Assembly: GCA_036971715.1 (NCBI GenBank)
Contig: JAVHJL010000004.1
Coordinates: 1,488,001 to 1,552,000, forward strand
Length of the DNA: 64,000 nucleotides
From: Arthrobotrys musiformis
Lineage: Eukaryota > Ascomycota > Orbiliomycetes > Orbiliales > Orbiliaceae
Direction of reading: 5' to 3'
Part shown: piece after piece, positions 35,605 to 44,393 of the stretch
Layout: every line of letters begins with the position of its first letter
How positions within the stretch are numbered: position 1 is the stretch's first letter
Translations under genes and position numbers: made by a program
The notes under the pieces: generated by a model
What the model saw: only the letters and a program-made list of their open reading frames with translations
The model's database searches: none
Told to the model about the DNA's origin: nothing

Positions 35605-36441
35605 CTACTTTAGGGAAGAAAGCGCACACTTCTCCTTCACAAACTTTACAATATCATCTAGCCCCTCAGGTTCTTTAAACCAATGCCCCTCCTGCTCTGC
35701 TCCCTCGTATTCACACCAATCTACCTCATACCCAAGATTTCGCAGGATATCGCGTACCTGCGATCCAAGCTTAAAATCAACATACGCATCATCTCTACCA
35801 TGGCCTAGTAAAACCGGCGTATTGTAACCAACATTGCCGCGGGTTTCCCAAGACGTTTGTAGCAAGTGATTTAGATCTTGGGCTATCCGAATTCGAAATG
35901 TAGATGAATTCGAATTCGCCAAAGACCCGTTCTGAATGCGATGAGCAAATGGTATCCATCCGCTAAACCCCACAAACCCAGCAAGTGAATACCCCCCAGT
36001 CAGCAATACCATCAAAGCGGTAGCCTCGCCCTGACTAATCCCGCCCAAAATAACCCGTCTAGAATCCCCAACAATAGCAATCTCCGCATCTAATAAACCC
36101 TTCAGGAACAAAACTGCCTCCCTCAATCCCTCAATTTGTAGTTCATCTTTTGCTGAAGGATCATTCAAGGAATATATATCAAACCACTCCGTCATTTCCT
36201 CTTGGAATACACTGGAGAACCTGGGTTTCGCGGTGGGGAATACCCATTTCACGTGTGGCAGTTGCGAAAAGATGTTAGCGTCAGGCGGACCTGAGAGCTT
36301 GGAGCTGCCAAGTTCGTCCGCTAGTTCCAGGCCGGTGCTTCCGCGGCCATGGAGGAAGATTATGGTGTGCGTATGGAGACCCGGTGGGGTGGGGGGTATG
36401 ATGTGAGGGGCTGGGTATTCATGAGTAGGGGGACTGTTCAT
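35605..36441 (-). CDS. Acyl-protein thioesterase / carboxylesterase-like hydrolase
   Basis: Single exon of 278 residues starting at MNSPPTHEYP. The phospholipase/carboxylesterase family pattern is clear: TIIFLHGRGSTGLELADEL (oxyanion loop), WVFPTAKPR, EEMTEWFDIY, the nucleophile GGISQGEAT (Ser about 136), the acid in LGHGRDDAYVDF and His in AEQEGHWFKE. Relatives remove acyl groups from proteins or hydrolyse small esters. It is somewhat longer than yeast Apt1 (about 227 residues) because of N-terminal and mid-domain insertions. A divergent family member acting on other esters is equally possible. It stands divergent to the eL18 gene with a 345-bp shared upstream region. Confidence 0.85.
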   Translation of the reverse strand: MNSPPTHEYPAPHIIPPTPPGLHTHTIIFLHGRGSTGLELADELGSSKLSGPPDANIFSQLPHVKWVFPTAKPRFSSVFQEEMTEWFDIYSLNDPSAKDELQIEGLREAVLFLKGLLDAEIAIVGDSRRVILGGISQGEATALMVLLTGGYSLAGFVGFSGWIPFAHRIQNGSLANSNSSTFRIRIAQDLNHLLQTSWETRGNVGYNTPVLLGHGRDDAYVDFKLGSQVRDILRNLGYEVDWCEYEGAEQEGHWFKEPEGLDDIVKFVKEKCALSSLK

Positions 36442-36786
36442 TGGGTATTATATCTCAAAGCCAGGTATGTGAAAGAGATAGGGTGGAGGAATTAGGCAGT
36501 TAGCCCCCCACGAGACTAGACATAGGAGCACATCGTCGAGAAGATATGGCTGGAGGAATAGGGTGGATGTGTTGCCTGTTTGACAATTGTGTTGCGCTGA
36601 AGTCATGCACATTTGGGGTTGAAGCCCTCACGCTATCCCAAAGCGGAATGGTCACTGTCGAACAGGCGATTTCAATTTTCATACACCAAAATTTCGTTAC
36701 CAAAGAAGATCTCTAACAGCGACATTTCGACATCAACGACCTTCGACACCCCGACCACCGAACGACACCATCTATAATTCTTCACA
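36442..36786. promoter_or_regulatory. Divergent promoter region of the thioesterase-like and eL18 genes
   Basis: The 345 bp between two divergent start codons must hold both promoters. The pyrimidine-rich leader just upstream of the eL18 ATG resembles ribosomal-protein leaders. No specific binding site is claimed. Confidence 0.5.
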
Positions 36787-37770
36787 ATGGGGTATGTCAT
36801 TGCTCCCAATTGCCATTCTGTGTATTCTTGGATCTGATGATGCTGACCTTTCTGCTCTCTGTAGTATCGGTATGTTGGAACTCATCGCGAATGCCATCGG
36901 ACGACACAATTCGGGAGATATTGGGGACTAAGACGACCATTCTATAGATTTGAAGACACACCACCAACGGGCTAGCCACCGAAAGGCACCCAAGAGCGAC
37001 AACCCGTACCTTGCCCTCTTGGTCAAGCTCTACAGATTCTTGGCTCGTAAGTTGCACCATTCGACATTTTGGAGGGGGGCACCACAGATTCCAGGGAGGC
37101 GAGATGGAGGGGATTTCATACGGGTGAAGGGGGCGGGGTGGAAGCTGAAGTTTTGTGGAATTGAGATGCGAGAACTGGAGCTGTGGATCTTGAATGAATA
37201 TAGAAGGGAATAGCGTGCTGATGGGATACTTTTTGCGACAATCTTCAGGCCGAACCGACTCCAACTTCAACAAGGTCATCCTCCGACGTCTTTTCATGTC
37301 CAAGATCAACCGCCCACCAGTCTCCCTCTCCCGCATCAACAGACTCGTCGGACAGGAGAAGACCAAGACTGAGGGAAAGACCGTTGTCGTCGTTGGCACC
37401 ATCACCGATGACAACCGTCTATTGCAAACCCCCAAGATCACCGTCGCCGCTCTCCGATTCACTGCCACTGCTCGTGCCCGTATCGTTGCTGCCGGTGGTG
37501 AGGCTCTTACTCTCGACCAGCTCGCCCTGAGAGCCCCAACTGGTGCCAACACCCTCCTCCTCAGGGGACCAAAGAACTCCCGAGAGGCTGTCAAGCACTT
37601 CGGTTTCGGCCCACACAAGCACAAGAAGCCATACGTTCAGTCGAAGGGCAGGAAATTCGAGCGTGCCCGTGGTCGCAGAAGGTCGAAGGGTTTCAAGGTA
37701 TGATGGAGCAATTTTTTATATCAGGAAAGAAATGTTAGTTCGGTGTGCTGACGGTTTATTATAGGTCTAA
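36787..37770 (+). CDS. RPL18: 60S ribosomal protein eL18
   Basis: Exons 36787-36791, 36865-36869, 36948-37046, 37249-37697 and 37765-37770 give 187 residues. The spliced N-terminus reads MGIDLKTHHQRASHRKAPKS, followed by NPYLALLVKLYRFLARRTDS, FMSKINRPPVSLSRI, VVVGTITDD and the conserved tail KGRKFERARGRRRSKGFKV, all eL18 hallmarks at normal length. Exon 1 is 5 nt (ATGGG) and exon 2 is a 5-nt microexon (TATCG) between two GTATGT-donor introns of 73 and 78 nt. Intron 3 (202 nt) has GTAAGT. The last intron (67 nt) leaves only GTC TAA in the final exon. Ribosomal-protein genes in fungi are typically intron-rich near the start codon. Confidence 0.95.
36865..36869 (+). other. RPL18: 5-nt microexon of eL18
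   Basis: TATCG sits between acceptor CTCTGTAG and donor GTATGT. It supplies the last base of Gly2, all of Ile3 and the first base of Asp4. Skipping it breaks both the reading frame and the MGIDL start, so it must be recognised as an exon. Confidence 0.85.
37698..37764 (+). other. RPL18: Protein-neutral terminal intron of eL18
   Basis: The donor follows Lys186. The unspliced frame reads GTA TGA and the spliced frame GTC TAA; both give Val then stop. The branch is TGCTGAC and the acceptor TTATAG. Splicing therefore changes the mRNA 3' end but not the protein. Confidence 0.8.
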
Positions 37771-38279
37771 ATATCTTAATACAATACAATTTTTCTCTTT
37801 TCTCCGAACCTTACTACTATCTTCCATTAAAACCCATTACCACGAAAACACCTTTTCAATACCATTACTCTCATCAACCTTCTCCTCTGTGTATTCCACC
37901 AGACTCCCACGACTCACCCCTTATATACTACTTCCTTTACTTTTTGTTCGCGAGCTGCATATATTCCCTTTTTTTGGGTCCTGTTCACGCAAGGTGTTTT
38001 ATTATCGGGATTTTTACTTTATTCTCTGAACGAACGAACAACTTGCCGTATTCCTTCGTATGAACCCATGTTGTCTAGGAACACCCCATTTTCTGTTCAC
38101 GAAAAAGAAAAGCAGTAATTAATGACCTCCCATAGAGAAAAAATGGAAGAGATTTACGGCAGGAAAAAAAAACCAAACAATGGCTGAAGATAAAGACTCG
38201 TAGTGGGTGCTAGTGATATTCGATCGAAGGGTGTTTAGAACGTATCAAAGGGCATTATCATTATCAACTACTCCGTGAT
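37771..38279. other. Convergent 3' region, no gene seen
   Basis: Pyrimidine-rich 3' UTR of eL18 facing the 3' end of the decarboxylase-like gene. Nothing else recognised. Confidence 0.6.
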
Positions 38280-39158
38280 CTACAGATTCGACTTGGGCAG
38301 CTCCGTTCCAGCCGGAAACTTCAATTTCATACCCGCATCCCACCTCAATACTGCCCCCCAAACCCCATCCACCTTATCCGGCCAGGTCCCATCCCCATTC
38401 CCATTCTTCATATCCACGCACTTCATAAACCTCGCCTTGCCCCCCATCCACGGACGGAAGCTTTGCCATGTATCCGTCCCCGTCTCCCCATTAGCTTTCC
38501 CCTGCGGTGTATCAACAGCCCTAATATCCGGCTGATGAAACTCTAAATTCAACGGGAACAAACTAGTACTCAACGGCAAGCCTATACTGCTAATAACAGG
38601 AATATCCTTCACCACGGCCACAAAGAACGGATTATCTGGTGTTTCCGGATGTGCGACTGTGATTGTGGTTTGTCCCGTTGTTTCCGATTTATCGAAGTTG
38701 AAGACTGCGAGGTGTTTGGGGATATTCCAGTTCCGACGGCCGTTGTAGGCCGTTTCTTTGGAGGAGACGTAGATGTTTGTGATTCTATAGCGGGAGCTGG
38801 AGGCGTGGGGGGTACCGTAGTAGCCTGGGACGTAGAGGAGTTCGTCGTAGGCTCCCACTGGGGTTGAGGTGTATCGGACTACCATTATCATGCCCTGTCG
38901 GTTTTGCTCATGTCAACAACCACATACATACATATACCGTAGTTATATAATCATATATTATAAAGGTCTGTTTTTGGAACTTACAATACCACCATCGAAT
39001 TTATCATTCGCGCCTGGGTGGTAATCGAGTGGATTGAAAGATCCAGGGACGTTATTCTTGTTACCGCCCAGGGGATAACAGGTAAACCACCACGATTCAC
39101 CTATGCATTCCCACGGTCCAGGTGCGTGTTCGATACCGTACTCGTCTGCAGCTGCCAT
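38280..39158 (-). CDS. Acetoacetate-decarboxylase-like protein
   Basis: Exons 38985-39158 and 38280-38894 (90-nt intron; donor GTAAGT, branch GTTGAC, acceptor CGACAG, phase 0) give 262 residues. The sequence HAPGPWECIGESWWFTCYPL, LDYHPGAND, MIMVVRYTSTPVGAYDELLY, VPGYYGTP, IYVSSKETAYNGRRNWNIPK and HLAVFNF matches a fungal family with the acetoacetate decarboxylase fold. Members are mostly uncharacterised and many may not decarboxylate acetoacetate; I did not confirm a Schiff-base Lys. No signal peptide, so probably cytosolic. The gene stands alone, with no obvious metabolic cluster around it. Confidence 0.8.
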
Positions 39159-40658
39159 GATGCTATAACGTATATAACGTTATGGGCCAAGTATATATTT
39201 TCTACTCCAACCTAAAGGTTCTTTCAAACAGAAAATGAAGTCGTGAGGAAGTTAAAATCCAAAAACCTCCCTAACGACTCCACAGCAGTATTTAATTTTA
39301 AAATCCTTCGTATAAAAAAAGCAATCTACAAAACGGGAGAAAAAGGACGAAAGGATAGCTAGGGCTCGAGTGCATCGTCATTCGACCAGCAATAAGTATA
39401 CCATATGCACGCCAAAAACCGGGCTGGCTGGCTCTGCTTTGCTCTGGTTGAGGGTTCGGGAAACGCCGCATGACCAGCTTAGCTCATTGGAATGCAGATA
39501 TCAATTACTCGATTTCGATACAAAAATGTGAACGGATGCATGAACTTCCGTATACTTCTTTTATTCCTTTTTTTTTAAATCCTAGATCTACACTTTGTTA
39601 GAATTGTACCCCTCTTCAAAGTATGCTTCTGGCGGCTTTTGAGGTTTAAAAATTTTGAGCCGTGGCAGGTTGAAATTTAAAACATGTAGACAAGTTTCGT
39701 ATCAGTCGCTGTGGGTCCGACTGGTATACGAGACTGGGGGACATGCATTTGGACCCTTGTTTGGGGGGGATGGATTGCGCGTGGGGAAGCTCAGGGGCCG
39801 GCTCCAGGCCACCCGGCCGAAGTTGCCAAACATCAATTGCAAATGACGGGCTCAAGGGGGAGTTAGAAGCAGTTAATATCGAAGATAAGGGTTCGAAATT
39901 CCGAAAACCATTGGACGCCAGTATCAATGATGACATTGGATCGAGGCTCTCGCCGTGTCTTGTGGTGCTGCTTAGTACATGCACGTCGCAAACCTATGCG
40001 ACAGTCTTGTGGAGTCTGTGGAGCGATATCATATAGGTAGCCTCCACATGGATGCGTTAGTACTATAGTATGTTGTCTTATGTGTGTGTGTGACCTCAAC
40101 ACATCCACAGCATAGAGCTTATGAGGCCAATACGTCCACAAGCTGAGGCTCAATTGATCAAGCTCACAGGCGCAATTAATTGCAAGGTGTCACAACATCT
40201 GCATGCAGCTGCGCCACAGGAGCATCTACGTGGTTTATTCGGTAGCTAGTAGGTAACAGGGGCCCTACCTACAGACCGAGATCTACCCGTGTCGCGGATC
40301 GGACCTGGCTTCTAAGCTATCGAGCTTCATAGACCGTTGCTATTGATGTTACCGCCTAAATTAGCCATATGCCTCTTGTGGTTGATTGATACGCAGATCT
40401 CGCCCGGTATCTTAAGGAAAATACACCATATACTTTATACTACCACCAACACCTCAATCCACCTCTTCTCTCATCCGAAACCATCAAGCAACATGTCATG
40501 TCAATCCTACGGTTGACCCTATACTGTCAGCACCAGAAGGAGACGATGCAGATGGTGATAGTCACCAACCTCGCCCGAGAATAACAGACGCTGACGTCGA
40601 AGCTACCGTCATACCCCGTCAAAACCGAATCAACGACCTATCCGAAAACTTCGAGGAT
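39159..40658. other. Intergenic region, no gene seen
   Basis: Contains a small imperfect hairpin (39697-39731; TCGTATCAGTC facing GACTGGTATACGA) and a short TG repeat near 40080-40092. The frame of the downstream protease-like gene extends upstream without an ATG to about 40500, so its true start is uncertain. Confidence 0.5.
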
Positions 40659-41859
40659 ATGATATCCTGTCAGCCACCGGATCTGTTCCCACCCTTCGGC
40701 GATGGTGACTCCTATACCACACAGCCTCTCGTGATACCGTTCAAGCCGATATTTAGATTCAGGCCAGAAGACCAAGCACTACTATTAAGGCCCGGAAGTC
40801 GCACGGAGATACTACAACAGTATAACACCGTCCTTCCAAAGGATATACTTAGTCGCAGCTTCGCGTCTTTAAACTCCGTACTTGGAATACAAAGCGAAGA
40901 AGAAATATTACTAGACAGTTTCCAAAACGCCGTGGTAATGCTTGCGATCAGCTTTTCGGAACCCAGCAGACTAGACCCACCCTCGGCGGGGGTAATCAAC
41001 TCGCACATGTCGGTAGCCTCGGGGATATTAATCGACGATGACAAAGTCCTAACCCGAAGGGGGGTGGCAGTGCGAGATATATTGCTCCCTCGAACCAAAT
41101 TCGGGGAGAATAGGTGTGCAACAGCTGGCGCGAGGCGAGTTCCCGGGATCGGTACCCGCCAGTGTTATGGCGTGGAACAACAACGAAGATATCACTTTGG
41201 CACTCAGGAAGTCTCCCATGGCGCAGATCGAAGACATAGCGGTGTTGAAGTTGGCCTCACCCCTCGTCGGGGGAAGGCCCGTTGCACCCGTTCCTCGAAA
41301 GCGAGAATGGATTGAAGACGGGAACCCTGTACAACATCAAATCACAGTCTTATCTTTTAACACAGAACTCAAGAGTTCCGACGTCAAGAGCTACTATTTG
41401 GAACCGCTCGAGGATGAAGATCTGGATCGCGGGTTGAAAGCACTTGCCGGGGGCCGCCTATCCGCGGCTAGTAGCACGGACTGGTGCTACGGGACCGAGT
41501 TCAACACCCAAAACACAATTCCGACCCCACACATTCACCGAAAACTCGTCCGGCAGGGCTGTAGGGACACCATCGGGTACAGGGTTTCATGTACGGGTGG
41601 TAGCGGCGGCGGCCTCGTTATGGTTGGTGGAGATTTTGTAGGGATGCACCAGGGCGGCATCTATGATGCGTATGCAGGGCCGCGTGGTAACGAGTTAAAG
41701 ATCGCCAATGACTCTTTGTCCCGGGCGATTCCTCTAGACTTGCCCGAGGTCAATACCTTTATGAGAACCAAGGTTCTTCACCATTTTAACAACGAGGAGC
41801 TAAAGGGTTTGTGGGAGGAGTGTTTGGTAGACTTGGAGGCTGATGCGGGTTGTCCTTGA
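40659..41859 (+). pseudogene. Trypsin-fold (PA clan) protease-like gene, frame-disrupted
   Basis: Two frames must be joined to make one protein: 40659 to about 41053-41115, then the +1 frame to 41859. The first frame gives a strand like that before a catalytic His (VASGILIDDDKVLT), but the next residues are RRGVA, so the expected His is absent. The second frame holds EDIAVLKLASPL (catalytic Asp region) and CTGGSGGGLVMVGGDFVGMHQGG (Ser region). No GT-AG intron of credible length fixes the frame; a G6 run at 41059-41064 and GTGTG at 41114-41118 are likely sites of a one-base change. Probably a decayed or pseudo-protease gene; a base-calling error in the G-run is the alternative. There is no signal peptide in the visible N-terminus. 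Confidence 0.5.
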
Positions 41860-42487
41860 TTAGATGTTCCAGAGGATATACTAGAATAGATCTAGTAGCA
41901 TTAAGACTTACTTTGCGGTTTTTCTTCTCATATTTTAGATTGCTACCCTTGAGATCAAGGGCAATCAGATTAGACGTCAGATTCAGTCAAATCAATCAAT
42001 TTATCAATCAATACCATGGCACCAACTTGTAACCTCGAATATCCCAAAGCATGTTGCATATTTCGCGTTGCAGAGACCCTAAAGCATTCTCAACCAATCC
42101 CCAGACATCTATTGTCAAATCCCCCAAGCTCCAAATTAGAAATATACTTATAGAATGTATTCAAATATAATAGACAGCCTGCTCCCACCAGGGAAGAATA
42201 AAATAATAAAGCGTTCCATGCATCTCAGAGTTTTATATGTAACCAACAGCAGCCATTCCAGTCGCAAAACTTTAAACAAAGCAAGTCGAAGCGAGAAACC
42301 CGTCAGGATTCAAAATCCAGGGAGCCAAATCCGCAAAAAACCCACCCCACCTCGCGATTTCCACCCCCTCGTAACCCACTCGATAGATACAACATTCCCA
42401 GCGAGAGATAACTCGAAGAATCAGTGCATTTCGCGGATAACGATATAACTTCCCTAAAATCCTATTTCATTCGAGTAAAGCCCCAGA
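41860..42487. other. Intergenic region, no gene seen
   Basis: Between the protease-like remnant and tubulin cofactor A; contains the promoter of the latter. A 97-codon frame (42155-42448) shows no recognisable sequence. Confidence 0.6.
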
Positions 42488-43011
42488 ATGCCGCCACCGT
42501 CCCCGCTTAAGATCAAGACCTCGAGCGTCGCCCGCTTGATCAAGGAGGAGCAGAGTTATCACAAGGAACTCGCGTCACAGAAGGCTAGGCTTCAGAGGAT
42601 GGAGGAGAATAATGAGGATGAGTATGAAATTAAGCAGCAGGTATGCTATACCCATCTCCCATATATTAAAATATATATATACATTTTGAATATGATATGG
42701 AATAGGATTCTAATATTATTACTTTAATGGGCAGAAAAAAGTTGTAGTAGATACGGAGCAAATGATCCCAGAAGTTCAGAAGAAATTAGAACAGGCGGTT
42801 GAAGCGTTGGAACTGCAGTTGGTAGGACTCTTTTTCCACCTCACCGGTTCTTATCATATATATAACTTCAGAACACCAAACTAATTATATTTTACAGGAA
42901 CTGGTCGAAGAGGATTCAGACGAGAAGAAAGCCGCCGAGCAAGCCATCGAAGAAGCCAAGAAGATCTATGAAGGACAACCCTCTTCGGTCGGTAACAGTC
43001 TATTCACCTAG
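42488..43011 (+). CDS. Tubulin-specific chaperone A (TBCA)
   Basis: Exons 42488-42640, 42735-42821 and 42898-43011, both introns in phase 0 (donors GTATGC and GTAGGA), give 117 residues. The protein is almost all helix: LKIKTSSVARLIKEEQSYHK, QKARLQRMEENNEDEYEIKQ, VVVDTEQMIPEVQKKLEQAV and a final helix around EEAKKIYEG. This is the three-helix bundle of TBCA (yeast Rbl2), which captures beta-tubulin and passes it to cofactor D in alpha/beta-tubulin assembly. Length is normal for the family (108-120). Confidence 0.93.
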
Positions 43012-43406
43012 GTTTCATAACCAAGCAAATATACACTATCATAGTTACGATAAATATTCTCTCCAATGTTCATAGCATGGCGTTACCGGTTTTCTCCAGC
43101 AATGGATTAATATTGCATCACCATCTCTTTACTGCTTAAGAGTCTAGGTTTAATCACGAATGGATTTACTAATGATCTTTAGATTACCGCCACAAACCCC
43201 ATTTCATTATTTTTTTCAAAAAAAAGAATAAGTATATGGAAAACTAAACGAACCCGCTAGTGCTATGTATGCATGTGTACCACCCGGAAAATGCAGAATA
43301 AAGAATATAAAGAGGACATGAAAAGGGAAACATTCATTATTAAAGCATTACTATCCATCTAATACCAACAAAAAAACTTTTCAACCACATCTCAAGACCC
43401 ATCTCC
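43012..43406. other. Convergent 3' region, no gene seen
   Basis: AT-rich 3' UTRs of TBCA (plus) and the Cys-rich protein gene (minus). Nothing else seen. Confidence 0.6.
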
Positions 43407-44393
43407 TTACAAAGCGAGAGCAACGGCAATAGCACCGACCAATCCAGCAACACCGACGTTCTTCTTGTTAGCAGCACCGGTGTAGGTAGGAGTAGGCCGG
43501 CCAGTGGTGGAAGTTCCGTTTCCAGAACCGTAAGTTGGAATAAGGGTTGGTGGAACGGTGGTGGAGGCTCCGTTTCCAGGACCGTAGGTTGGAGTACCGG
43601 ATGGCTTCAAACCGTTGCAGAGACCGTTGTTGCAGGTATTGAAGGCACACTGGGCGTCAGACTCGCAAGCGGCATTGAAGTTACCGCAGGCACGGATCAA
43701 CATGGCATTGCTGGCCCAACATTGAGCACCGCCGGCACACTGTTCGGTTGTGGCGCATTGAGCACCGAGTGGGAGGGATCCTGGAGCGGCGGTGACAGTT
43801 GGCTCTGGGGCACCGCTTGGACCAGGGGCATCGGTTGGTTCCGCAGTGGTGGTGGAGGAAAGGATCAATCCGTTGCAAAGACCATTGTTGCAGGAGTTGA
43901 AGGCGCAGTGGGCATCGGACTTGCAGGCGGCGTTGAAGTTTCCGCATCGTCGGATGAGCATGGCATTGCTGGCCCAGCACTCGGCTCCTCCAGCGCACTG
44001 CTCAGATGTAGCACACTCATCACCTAGCTTGAGAGTTCCTGGTGCAGCGGTAACAGTTGGTTCAGGCGCACCGCTTGGGCCGGGAGCGTCAGTTGGCTCA
44101 GCGGTAGTGGCGCTGGAGGAGACGAATCCATTGCAGAGGCCGTTATTGCAAGAGTTGAAGGCGCATTGGGAGTCAGATGTGCACCCGGCGTTGAAGTTAC
44201 CACATCGCCGAATGAGCATGAAGTTGCTAGCCCAGCACTCGGCTCCTCCAGCACACTGCTCTGATGTAGCACATTCATCACCTAGCTTGAGGGTACCTGG
44301 GGCCGCAGTGACGGTAGGTTCCGGAGCACCACTTGCGCCTTGAGCAGAGACATAGGCAACGGCTGTGGCGAGGAAGAAAATGGAGGAACGCAT
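43407..44393 (-). CDS. Secreted Cys-rich protein with three tandem repeats and a GPI-type tail
   Basis: Single exon of 328 residues. A signal peptide (MRSSIFFLATAVAYVSAQ) is followed by three near-identical modules, each with eight Cys in the order DEC, EQC, AEC, RRC, AGC, SQC, NSC, GLC, separated by Thr/Pro/Ala linkers (GAPEPTVTAAPGTLKLG). The C-terminus has a Thr/Gly-rich stalk and ends NKKNVGVAGLVGAIAVALAL, a typical GPI-attachment signal. It is therefore probably a wall- or membrane-anchored surface protein. The modules resemble small disulfide-rich EGF/dickkopf-like folds but I cannot assign a named family. Conservation at the DNA level implies recent duplication of the modules. Confidence 0.85.
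   Translation of the reverse strand: MRSSIFFLATAVAYVSAQGASGAPEPTVTAAPGTLKLGDECATSEQCAGGAECWASNFMLIRRCGNFNAGCTSDSQCAFNSCNNGLCNGFVSSSATTAEPTDAPGPSGAPEPTVTAAPGTLKLGDECATSEQCAGGAECWASNAMLIRRCGNFNAACKSDAHCAFNSCNNGLCNGLILSSTTTAEPTDAPGPSGAPEPTVTAAPGSLPLGAQCATTEQCAGGAQCWASNAMLIRACGNFNAACESDAQCAFNTCNNGLCNGLKPSGTPTYGPGNGASTTVPPTLIPTYGSGNGTSTTGRPTPTYTGAANKKNVGVAGLVGAIAVALAL
43590..44360 (-). repeat. Three tandem coding repeats of an eight-Cys module
   Basis: Modules lie at about 44120-44350, 43860-44110 and 43605-43850. The first two are closest, sharing ECATSEQCAGGAECWASN and LIRRCGNFNA at protein level. The third has diverged (AQCATTEQC, LIRACGNFNA). Confidence 0.8.

Noticed and set aside
36792..36864. 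Possible box C/D snoRNA in eL18 intron 1 (TGATGAT and CTGA)
   Set aside because: The two boxes are adjacent rather than flanking a guide region, so they cannot form a C/D snoRNA; CTGAC is better explained as the branch site.
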